A stretch of DNA of 64,000 bases from Siphonodentalium dalli (taxonomy: Eukaryota; Mollusca; Scaphopoda; Gadilida; Siphonodentaliidae). The stretch spans positions 184,801,956 through 184,865,955 of the forward strand of contig CP136063.1 of NCBI GenBank assembly GCA_032622095.1. Direction: 5' to 3'. The position numbers and the translations under genes are program-made. A model generated the notes under the pieces. That model saw nothing but the letters and a program-made list of their open reading frames with translations, did no database searches and was not told the origin of the DNA. Below are positions 42,334 through 52,800 of this stretch, one piece after another. Positions within the stretch are counted from its first letter, which is position 1. Every line of letters begins with the position of its first letter.

Positions 42334-43709
42334 GGGTGGATACACACATGCATGTAATGTCTGTATGTAAAATACATGTATTTTACATGGCCACACCAAT
42401 AATTGACAAAATTAATCACCTGCGCGCGAGAGGTCAATTTCACCAGTGAGTAGTTATAAGCCATTATCAAACAAACTGCCATCAATAAATTTCAGGCCAG
42501 TCACAAACATGTTTTCTTTCATGGATGCCGAAATGAGTAATTCTTGTCTGATATATGTTGCTGTTTTTCACGAGTTATAATTCATTTCGAAAAGTGGAAT
42601 AGAGTTTATACTTGATTTGTTTCTGTCATTTCTTGGAAACAGGGTCATCCAAAACAAAAATAAAAAAAGCTTAATTCTTTTATAGGATGATACCGGCTTG
42701 TTGAGATTTCTCTGATAATTTGAGAGCGAGCTCATGTGATAACATTAATTCAATTGGGATTGCAAATATTCATTATAGCGCCAGCCAAAAAATAATGCAG
42801 GTACAGCGTTGAAATTAAAAAGAGTGACACCCCCCCCCCCCCCCCCCATTTATATATATGTTTCTCAAGCCAAAGGTTGAACAGGCTCCTAACTGTCACA
42901 GGCTTGAATTATAACATTTTCGACATAATCCATGATTGGGGGAGGGGCTGGTTCTTGAAAGCTTCCAATAACTAAGGGAGTTAATTGAATGTATCAGCCG
43001 GGATTATCTGGGCAAGAATTACAATATAACGTTTAACTTAAATATTCCATAGTTGTAAATTTTGCGTATGCATGTATAACTGTATAACACAAGAGAGGAA
43101 ATGTGACGTAGTTGGGAACTCGTAGCTAGGCAACCCTTTCGCCGAATGAAGATAAACAGCAACACCATGCATTCAAATTTAAAGCTGTATAATATGTTCA
43201 TAATTATATGAATAGCATAAATTGCTGCATATTATATTAATCACTCGTAGAAAACAGACACGACAGACATGACTACGATATGTATAATGCAGGGTGTCAG
43301 GACTCAGGGTGCTGCATGCACACCCCCCCCCGGTCGAGGAAATATGCAATGGTGAATTCGGTAGCTTCTGGGGTAATATAGCTCCCCGTGCATGTTGGGA
43401 GTCATAGCCCCCTGCGTTGGGGAAGAGGCCATCACTGGTATAAGTGGTATTAACATCAATATAATACTGACAATGATTTAAACAGAACGTCGACCATTTG
43501 AGTTATCGCGCGAATAATTATTTTTAAGCGGCCTGACGACTTCGTCCCAGTCAACGGCTCTTCAGCGGTTCAGAGTTTAACTCACTGTGGTCAAACACAG
43601 TCGCAATGATTGGGTTGTCAGCGGACACATTTTACACGGTATGTATGATCCATGTAAAACGCCAAATACACGATATTTACAGAGATTACATGCATGTGTG
43701 TATCCACCC
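42334..43709. mobile_element. Harbinger-like non-autonomous element, copy 2
   Basis: 1376 bp, same orientation and content as copy 1 with scattered substitutions and small indels (for example a longer C run at 42830). It is flanked by TAA at 42331-42333 and 43710-43712; the first TAA is shared with copy 1. Confidence 0.85.
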
Positions 43710-43712
43710 TAA

Positions 43713-44060
43713 CAGATAGTAATCGTTAGGCCTATCCACCTGTAGCAGTGAAGATATAGAAAATTACACTTTCTTTGTAGCTTTGATGTAAATGAATTTC
43801 ATGAATAGGCCAAACTATCACCGAGTTGTAAAAATGTTAACCATATCTAGTAGCATTAGTATAATTATATTATGAAGTATTATATTTGAATGTGACCCAG
43901 TTATAATGGGTATATGCGCAGCACGTGTAAAAGAAAAAGAAAATCTACTGTTTTTGAGTGGATACCGAAAAATATCTCATTCGTGATCGCGCGAAAAATA
44001 GACCTTTGTCTCTGTCACTCATGAGATAATTTTCGGTATCCACTAAAAACACTAGATAGA
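43713..44060. other. Unassigned DNA with a short hairpin
   Basis: AGTGGATACCGAAAAATATCTCAT (43957-43980) faces ATGAGATAATTTTCGGTATCCACT (44020-44043). No gene seen. Confidence 0.5.
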
Positions 44061-44065
44061 TATCA

Positions 44066-44072
44066 TCTATAT

Positions 44073-44105
<33 letters not shown>

Positions 44106-44106
44106 C
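44066..44106. repeat. (TA)n microsatellite
   Basis: Alternating TA with one AA interruption. A second TA run is at 44812-44836. Confidence 0.92.
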
Positions 44107-44279
44107 TAGAAGGTGACCCGTCCGGGCTTTGACCTTGAATTGACCATTTTGAAGGTCAAGGTCAGGTGGGGTCAAACACCAACACCCCAAAAATGGTGGA
44201 AATCGGCCCAGCGGATACCAGGAAATCGGCCCAGCGGATACCGAGATACCCTATGCATCAAATTTCGTCCGTAAAAATC

Positions 44280-44800
44280 CGCCAGTTTAACCCGATTTGA
44301 TTTCCACTCAAGTATCACTGCATGAAAACTGGAATTTATTCATTGCATAAATTCCGGATAAATGTGCATAAATCTGGATAAATCAGAAATTTATTCACTG
44401 AATAAATGTGCATAAATCCGGAAATTTATGCACATTTATTCACAATTTATTCATGAATAAAGGCCGACATTTATACACAATTTATTCACTGAATAAACCC
44501 ACGTTTATTCAACAGAATAAATTCGGCATTTATTCGTACGTTTATGCACATTTATTATCGACCTGTTTATGCATAAATGCAAATTTGTTCACTGAATAAA
44601 CTTGCATAAATATATGACGCTAAATTTATTCTGGTATAAACGCCAGTTTATTCACTGAATAAACGTGCATAAATTTATGAAGCTACATTTATTCTGGTAT
44701 AAACGCCAGTTTATTCACTGAATAAACGTGCATAAATATATGAAGCTAAATTTATTCTGGTATAATCGCCAGTTTATGCACATTTATACCCGGTATAAAT
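44280..44800 (+). repeat. ATTTATTC/GAATAAAT palindrome-rich tandem repeat
   Basis: Dense TTTATTCACTGAATAAA and TTTATGCATAAA palindromes. From about 44596 they settle into about three units of 62-64 bp containing GGTATAAACGCCAGTTTATT. TA microsatellites lie on both sides. Confidence 0.82.
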
Positions 44801-44805
44801 GTGGA

Positions 44806-44841
<36 letters not shown>

Positions 44842-44904
44842 GCCCAACATTAGCCCCCCTCCACCCTGTGAACCGGTCCTCTGCAATGGGTAAGAGTACT
44901 GGTT

Positions 44905-45285
44905 CCAGTGGGTAGAGAAATGTATAGAATGCTGCATATATATTAAAGAAACATATGGAAATAAAATATTTTAGTTGTCTTTGTTCCCTGACACTTGTAT
45001 TCTGAATGGCGAACATTTTTCGAGTTAACTGCTATAATAAAGATTCTATCGAATGGTACTGTTTGCAGTGGTGGTCGGATTGGTTGCAACAACTGCAACC
45101 CCATCCCATAAACCACTGCAAACAATACCATTTGATGAAATCTTTATTATAGCAGTATTATAGCAGTTGACTCGAATTGTTTTGTTCGGTGTTCAGAATA
45201 CAAGTGTCAGGACACAATGACAACTGAAATATTTTATTTCTATATGTTTCTTCAATATATATGCGGCATTCTATACATTTCTCTA
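44905..45285. repeat. Large palindrome, about 170-bp arms
   Basis: GGTAGAGAAATGTATAGAAT on the left returns as ATTCTATACATTTCTCTAC on the right. Inner arms include TACTGTTTGCAGTGG and CCACTGCAAACAATA around a short loop. No protein is encoded. Confidence 0.85.
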
Positions 45286-45587
45286 CTAATCTCTATCAAA
45301 TCTGTGACAAAATGTATGAACACAAATTTCAAGAACTATTCAAAGGCTCCTAATGTTTATCGGAATACTAGTACATTGGATATTGTCGAACTGTGTGAAA
45401 ATTAAAGGGGCACTAAATTTTTGAATTTTCGCTGATCACAAAATGACAGTCAGATCGCTTTTTGGATCTACATGCAGGGATGGGTCCAGCGATTTTTTGG
45501 GGACACCTGTTTTGGGACCATGATATGCCGAAGGCATATCCCAAGGGCCGTAGGCCCGAGATTGGGGTAGTTCGCCCCTCCCTTATG
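45286..45587. other. Unassigned; TTAAAGGGGCACT end and GATATGCC palindrome
   Basis: TTAAAGGGGCACTAAATTT at 45402 resembles the end of a TTAA element, but the other end was not found. At 45523-45560 are the palindromes GATATGCCGAAGGCATATC and GGGCCGTAGGCCC. Confidence 0.5.
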
Positions 45588-45761
45588 TGCAGCATTAAAG
45601 ATCCCACATAAATGCACTGGCTTACAAGGTCAAGATAAAGGCCAATGTATTATCTTATATATGCAAGGCTCCTTAGATGGGAGACTCTCATTTATATAAG
45701 AGAATGCATTGGCACAGGATTTTTGCAAAATTTCAAGAAGCCCCAGTCATTAAAGGGTTAA
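45588..45761. mobile_element. Family C1 element, copy 6 (left end lost)
   Basis: From CAGCATTAAAGATCC through a shortened first module and a second full module to CCAGTCATTAAAGGGTTAA. Confidence 0.75.
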
Positions 45762-46330
45762 AATAGTTCTCATTGGACACTTGATTAAGCAAATAAAGGC
45801 TCGATATCAACTCTATATTTATGATTTGCATTGCATGTTGTTGAATTATAATAGAAGATTTCCTTCAAAATATAGAAATTTCAGCTTTAATAAAACTATC
45901 CAGTTGCAATTTAGGCCACCAGAGTTTGGGCGCCCAAACCTGTAACAGGTATCAAAAGAGCCCTGGATCCTTCCCTGTCTACATGTATATGTTGTTTTGA
46001 AGGAGTCAATTTTGCTCTAAAAATGTATTCAGTTTAACCATACAACACATTAAAACCAACAAAAGCAGCTTTCAAAGGTGGATAATATATAAATATGACA
46101 ATTATATGTTTTATTGACCTGGAAAACTGCATTAGACACTGACCAGTCTAAAGTGAACCAAATAAGTTATCGGGTGAGATAGAAGTTAGAAAAAAATTCA
46201 AACCTTCAACATTCACTTACATTTAAATTTTAAGTTGATTTAACTTTTTATATGGCTGCACAACTAAACTCTTGACAAAACCTCAATCTTTCCACTTCTG
46301 GGATCCCGAGAAATAAATCATTGATTTAAT
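45762..46330. other. Unassigned DNA
   Basis: No gene or named repeat seen. Confidence 0.4.
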
Positions 46331-46334
46331 ACAT

Positions 46335-46347
46335 TTTATTTATTTAT
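46335..46347 (-). terminator. Polyadenylation signals of the orphan exon
   Basis: On the minus strand, overlapping AATAAATAAA about 50 bases after the stop codon at 46396. Confidence 0.7.
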
Positions 46348-46395
46348 ATTTCAAAAATACAATAACACATGATTGAGACGAGTCAGGGTGTTGAT

Positions 46396-46731
46396 TTACA
46401 CGTATTCTGGTCCACACACAGCCCACTCCTGACTCGCCTCAATCTTTGCCGGGCGCTCCCTTGATGACACTTTTTGGTCCCGGACCCTCTTCTTTTGCTG
46501 TTTTAGCGACTGCGGCGTGGACTGTAACGCAATCTTCGAGTCCAGTTGTTGGAAGAATGCCGTGCATTCTTCCGACCTCCCCGGCATTCTTTTAACATAG
46601 AGTTTGTCATCGCCAGAACAGTCCTCTTCGCTGCTCATGAAATCATTCGTGAGGACTGCTCCGACCTTAATTTTCCTTGCCTCACCCCACGACGTCTTGT
46701 TAACCATCGCGGCCTTCCTATTTAATCGTTT
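46396..46731 (-). CDS. Orphan 3'-terminal exon, unknown protein
   Basis: Minus-strand frame preceded by a good acceptor (TTTGTTTTTACAG|AAACG) and followed by polyadenylation signals, so it looks like the last exon of a spliced gene; about 111 residues, phase 0 at the acceptor. It is basic at both ends, with an acidic patch (SSEEDCSGDD) followed by RSEECTAFFQQLDSKIAL and a Lys/Arg/Ser-rich run. I recall a similar layout (acidic patch, RSE..., FF..LD) at the ends of unassigned invertebrate proteins linked to transposable elements, but name no family. Upstream exons were not found; the next 600 bp is repeat. Confidence 0.5.
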   Translation of the reverse strand, partial: KRLNRKAAMVNKTSWGEARKIKVGAVLTNDFMSSEEDCSGDDKLYVKRMPGRSEECTAFFQQLDSKIALQSTPQSLKQQKKRVRDQKVSSRERPAKIEASQEWAVCGPEYV

Positions 46732-46842
46732 CTGTAAAAACAAAGGAAAAACATTCACAATAAAGTTAATTTGAAGCTGAAAATGCGACTTCTAGTACTA
46801 GAACCAGTCATCAACCATGGGCAAAAATAATTCTTTTTATTA

Positions 46843-47430
46843 CACACCTGTTCCTAATAAAAAGGAGAAAACCGAGCCATGTCATAATTAAAATCTGTAT
46901 GACACATATAGATTACAAGACATGAATTACCATAAATTTGGCATCGTTTGAGGTAGGTGTGACTATATGTAATAAACACAGAACCACACGCTTGTAAGTA
47001 TATGACACACGTTCGCGATATGAGCACTCGAGGCTGGAGTCTCGTGCTATATGACGCCATCGACTTGTGGCATATTCACCAAAGCCTTCGCACAAGTGTG
47101 TGGTTCTGTGTATGTATTTACTACAAATACATATTTATTACACACCTTTTCCTAATAAAAGAGAAAAAACCGCGAGTTGGGCTGTGCCATAAGTAAAATC
47201 TGTATGGCACACATGTTCCATATGGATTACAAGACATGAATTATCGTGAATCTGGCATCGCTTGAGGTAGGTGTGTAATAAACACAGAACCACACGGTTG
47301 TGGGAAGGCTTTGGTGTATATGACACTCGTTCGATTACACCATATCAGCACTCGAGGCCTCCAGACGTCATCGACTCGTGCCATATTCACTAAAGCCTTC
47401 GCACAAGTGTGTGTTCCGTGTATGTATTGT
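46843..47430. repeat. Two-copy tandem repeat with internal fold-back
   Basis: Units at about 46843-47118 and 47138-47430 share TTATTACACACC, GATTACAAGACATGAATTA and GGCATCGYTTGAGGTAGGTG. Within each, CACAGAACCACACG faces CGCACAAGTGTGTG, so each unit can fold. Confidence 0.75.
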
Positions 47431-48480
47431 GACATTTGTAGGGAATCCCCCGGAGAATAAACGTATTATTATAGGGGTGATATAGTCCTAAATGACTGTC
47501 TTTAAACCACCCCTATAAAGGTTACACTGCGTGGTGTAAATAAGGTTCGGAGATACCTCTAGCGGATGCGGGAGGAATATATAGGAGAGAATAAAATAGA
47601 CACTGGGCCCTGATTGGTCAATAGCCTTGTGTGCTTTTTGCATAAAAAAATCACCACACCTCTTCCCTATGGTTTCCCACTGGTAAAATAGCCATTGGCA
47701 CAGGAATTAACCCTCTGTAGTGAAGTTTGAATTTTTTGTTGTGGTCTAAAATATGACAGTATTTTTTTATGCGGTTCTGACACTAGTTAGGAAAACACAA
47801 GATTTAAAGGCGAATTCCCTGCCTGTCGTACCTGATTTTGTTGTACAAAAAGTTTCCCAAAGTGTCAATTTTTCAGATTTAAAGAAAATTTTGGACCCAA
47901 TGTTTATATTGCCAATAGTATACGCTAAAACGTTAGCACTGAGGCCTATGGAAAACATTTACACCTGTGTAACCTAAAGGTATACACAAGGCCTTCGAAG
48001 CGTGGTTTAAATGCGCGAAATTTCATTATTAGAGAGTTATCAATAATTAATATAAGAACAAATTTTATTTAGTTTTCCATGTTCTTCTTGGTGTGATGTT
48101 TAAATGTTTTTATTTATAATATTTTTACATATTTACCCACAGCGATAGCCTTGGTAAAATAAAGTGACATTAAGTGGAATCAAATTCACTGGGTGTGTGA
48201 TGACATTGACTCGTGACCCACAAACTATACAAGTTCGACCAGCCTAGGTTTGCGTCAACAAACCGATTGAAGTCTACTTATAGGATCTAAAGTACTCTGT
48301 GTTGGAGGTCGCAGCTAATCCCAGGAAAGCTTTCAGTATATGCATTACTAATCATCAATCTTTATTGTAAACTGTTTGTACGCGACGGGCGATAAGTGTA
48401 TAGGACAAAACGGATTTCAATGCCAGCCCAATCGTATGTAATCGATTTTGTTTGGTTTCTATGTGGCGATAAGGAAGCTA
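47431..48480. other. Unassigned DNA 5' of the TIR-SAM-TIR gene
   Basis: No exon supported. Promoter elements of the next gene should lie towards the right end, but I see no clear TATA box or initiator. Confidence 0.4.
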
Positions 48481-48767
48481 AGGCCGACAACTTTGTCGGA
48501 CCAAATTGTCAACACTGTTTAAAGTGAAATCGGAAATAAAACAATCGGATATGTAAGCAATAGCAGAAATATGGAAATATGCGATAGTTTGTGTGATTCG
48601 ACGTGTGTATGTGGAGATATCTTATGGGTGTGCCAAAATATTAAACCTTCACGCTGCAGTATGTGTTTACAAATTAACGAAAAGACATCTAAAACCGATA
48701 ACAAGAAAAGAGAAGGAAGAGAGTAAAGTTTATTTCAAGTTTGTAATGGTGTGGTATTTTTGGAAAT

Positions 48768-49832
48768 ATGGAAGAAGAAAAGAATGAAAAGAACTTGAAT
48801 GGCAATGTGCATGACGTTGTCATCGATGCAAATGTTGTTAAAAAGCCAATGTCACCGACACCTGGAAAGGAAGACCAGAATGCCAAAAATGATGAGCCGA
48901 CATCAGGGAATGACAAAACTCCGCCGCAGACGACATCTAGCAAGGCTAAGAAAATAAAAAAGGGAATTTTCGTATCTTATTCTCCTGATGCGGGATTCTT
49001 AGAAAGAGGGTTTGTTGTTGAAACCGTTCGACAACTCAAAGAGAACAATCTTGCGGACGACATATGGTTTGACAAGGATGAAAAGAATACTGACAGCGCA
49101 TGCTGGTTTTCAATGCGTATGGAGGCTGTTGAGAAATGCAGAGCAACAATCATAGTTCTGTCTGAGCGTTATTTCACGTGTCCAGTTTCAATGTACGAAA
49201 GCAAGACTCTGATTGACCGCCAGGGCATTGGAAATCATATTGGGCTGTTTCCAGTTCTGTTCTCTTCTTTGGAGAACATTGACGTGCCAAAACAATATTT
49301 ACATCTGGTGAAAAGCGCAGTTGACTTAACTGGAGACATATCGTCAAGTAGCATAGCTGAGAAGACGTCTGTTGTCATAGGTTCAATGATGGAGGAAATT
49401 GACAAATATGCGTCGATGCACTCCCCACCTACTCCATTCAGTCCTCCGGATAACGAGTACACCGGGGAGTATAAGAATAAGAAAATTTGCCAATGGAATG
49501 TTCACGACTTACAGGAATGGCTTTATAAACTAGGTATCAAAGAATTCTATAGACAAAGTTTAGCAGAGCGCATGGTAGACGGGTTTCTTCTGTTGTCCAT
49601 GACCGACCAAGACATGGTGTCTGAAATCGGCATAGACAGTCGTGTTGTTCGCAAGAAAATTATGCACCAAATATTACAGACTTTAGACAAGGAACACAAG
49701 CAGCCGGACAACTGGCATCTCAGGGCTCGAGCCCAGCGGCCGAAACCGGATCTTGTTTATCTGATATACGACCCAACTGACGTGAGGCTTGCGCAGAATA
49801 TCAAAGTTGATCTGAAAAAGAAAGGAATGCAG
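48768..49832 (+). CDS. TIR-SAM-TIR exon 1
   Basis: ATG to GGAATGCAG|GTATAC. It encodes a 60-residue charged, Pro/Thr/Lys-rich leader, the first TIR, a Pro-rich linker (HSPPTPFSPPDNE), the SAM domain and the first strand and helix of the second TIR. Reading on past the donor gives only four more residues before a stop. Confidence 0.88.
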
Positions 49833-52800
49833 GTATACAATATCTAACAGTGGTATATATTTATTTTAGTGTGCAATTAGTTTAAACATATGTAATAAGC
49901 TGACTTCAGCTTAATGGGTCGAGCACAAGTTACAAAAATTACAGTCGCTCCTCTCCCTACATAATATTATAAAATGAGTTGACAATACAGACGATAACAG
50001 ATCGGAACAAATACTAACTGAACAAATCAATTTGGATACTTAGTGTACATGTATCCATAATACGTCAGTTCTAATTCCGATACATGTGCATGTAGTGTAA
50101 AGTCATTAATATATCATTGTTAAATATGATGTTAACCATAGGATTTGTCAAAAAGCCCGATGGCTTATACTAAATATTCTGCATTCACGTTTGATCCCCG
50201 GTAATTGAAGACTGGTGGTTGGGCCCTGAAGGTTTAAACATAATACGATTGTCAACACTATTCAATTAGTTTATTCTGATCGTCAAGTTGAGACATCACA
50301 TATATATATGATACAATGTACAATATATTTCAGTACAGGTATTTTATATATTATATATGGCATAATAATAATAAAATATAGAAAGGGTGATCGGTATTCT
50401 CAGTGTCGTGTTTTAGGGTGACATTGCAGAGTTGCTAATAACCGATATGGTAATGCGAAAATCTGACAAATTTCATTCATACCATCCCCATACAGAACAT
50501 TGCAGAAAATCACATTTGCGTAAATGTACGGTGTCAGACCGGTTTTCCGAAGACCTATTACTACGAAGGCCCACAACTCCGAAGACCCGATTCTCCGACG
50601 GCCCACAATTCCGAAGACCCGATTCTCCGACGGCCCATAACTCCGAAGACCCGATTCTCCGACGGCCCATAACTCCGAAGATCCGATTCTCCGAAAGCCC
50701 ATAACTCCGAAGGGCCGATTCTCCGAAGACCTATAACTCCGAAGACCTATAACTCCGAAGGCCCGATTCTCCGACGGCCCATAACTCCGAAGGTCCGATT
50801 CTCCGAAGATTTTGTTTTATCGGGTTATTATCGTTTACTAAATAGTGTACAGTCCAGTGGCGAAGCCAAGGGGTCCCAAAATTCCCACTGCCCCCATTAA
50901 ACCTCTACTTGCTAATTCAGACAATATGGGCCCCTACCAAAATATGTCCAATGTCATGTAAACGCCCGGAAATCGTTCATGGGGCATCAAAATATTCAAA
51001 CTTTCCTACTGCCCCCACCTAAATGGGAATCCTGGCCCGCCACTGACTATACACCAGATACTGTAACGTTACGTTGGCCCATGAGATGCCAGAGTAAAAT
51101 GTACAGGGGTGAACGGGGAAGAACTTGTCGCCCCTGTGCATGTTAGGCTACTCTGACATTCTTGCAGCGTTTCGTTATAATATACCCGGTGCACACCAGT
51201 GGCAGAGCCAGGGTTCCCATTTAGGGGTGCACATTAATTAGCATATGTGGGGAATATGTGGGGGATATATCATGCATATGATATGCCGAAAGCATATCAC
51301 GAAGGCCTGATTTGGGGAGCGCATACATGGGAGGGGTCGCCCCCAATCGTTGGTCCGGGGGCTCCCCTGGGCAGGAACACTGTGAATATTTGAATGCCTA
51401 TAGGAGGGATTTCCTGACGTTTACATGACATTTGACACGTTTTTTTGGGGGCGGTCTTCCCTAGGGCCCCATTGACCCCGCCACTGGACTGTACACTATT
51501 TAATAAGCGATAAAACATGATCTTCGGAGAATCGGACCTTCGGAGAATCGGACCTTCGGAGAATCGGCCCTTCGGAGTTATAGACTTTCGGAGTTATGGG
51601 CGTTCGGAGTTATAGGCCTTCGGAGTTATGGGCTTTCGGAGTTATGGGTCTTCGGAGTTATGGGATTTCGGAGAATCGGGACTTCGGAGTTATGGGCTTT
51701 CGGAGAATCTGACCTTCGGAGAATCGGACCTTCGGAGTTATGGGTCTTCGGAAAAACGCTACGTAACCAAATGTACAACATCTTGGAATAAGTTACCAAA
51801 GTCTATTGCGGATGTATGTACTCTTTCTAAATTTAAGATGAATTTGAAATCCATTAACCAACCAATGAAACCTCCCCAATTCTTTACTAAATGGTCCAAT
51901 ATAACTAAGTATCACACACTGCAAAATTCAAAAATAATTCAGTTTACTCAAATTAGATATGTATATTAATTTTATCTCCGATACCCATAAATGTGCATGG
52001 ATACGAAGTCGAAGTTGCATTTAATTATTTATGTGAGTGCCCCCTTTATGCAGCCAAAAGATGCACAAACCCATCAACAGATTAAACGGTATCAAACTGA
52101 AATAAAATGACCATTATGTCCAAGCATTTAATGATACAAGCGTCGCTGGAAGCGCACGTCTCTCTGTCAAAGTCATAACAATTTAATAAGGTTCCTCTTA
52201 TAATTTATTTCAAGTTAATGTAATTATCACGTGATTTACCATGAACTGTCTTACAGACTCCAAGGTGAGTCCGTACTTTCATCATTGGTAGCTCACTATG
52301 GGCTTATTTCAGAGTCAAATAAGTCCAATATGAACCTATGTGAATATTTAGGTCCAATATGAACCTATTTGCACGAGGATGTGTTGCAGAACCAGATGTA
52401 CGCTCTTTATAATGCGTTTTCATTGTAGCCACCGCCAACAGAATAACGGGTATAAGTCCGCTATGTGCTTACCGACACTGAATAAAGGCTCCCTTCAGCT
52501 AGTCATGTATAATAATAAGTTCGAGGGGGTCTATCGTGGGAGGGGCGATGATCTCACATATTCCGCACCGCGTCGTATGTATTCACAAAGTTTATGTAAA
52601 GTAACATTATCTGATAATTGAAGGAGGGTTGATAAAGAAACGTATTCTCGCGCAAATACGAATAATATTGGACCTATATATGTGCAAATAGGTTAATTTT
52701 GGATTATTTGATTCTCAAATAAGCAGATAATGGACTCATATCCGTTATTTGGTTTTAGGTCGCGGGACACAGTGAAAACACATTTTAAAGAGGGTACACC

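Noticed and set aside
40953-43709. Pair read as a recent tandem duplication of a gene-sized segment
   Set aside because: Each unit has its own inverted ends and TAA flanks, which fits two transposable elements better.
48593-48787. Upstream frame as a first exon of the TIR-SAM-TIR gene
   Set aside because: It is in another frame than the ATG at 48768, and an in-frame stop precedes that ATG; it is most simply 5' UTR.
50432-50704. Open frames of 90-100 codons on both strands rich in Arg/Pro/Ser or Gly/Ser
   Set aside because: They translate the TCCGAA minisatellite; overlapping open frames on both strands are expected from such a unit.
50859-51046. Defined small hAT element with 8-bp target duplication
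   Set aside because: CAGTGGCG-type ends are present, but the flanking 8-mers do not match, so exact borders could not be claimed.
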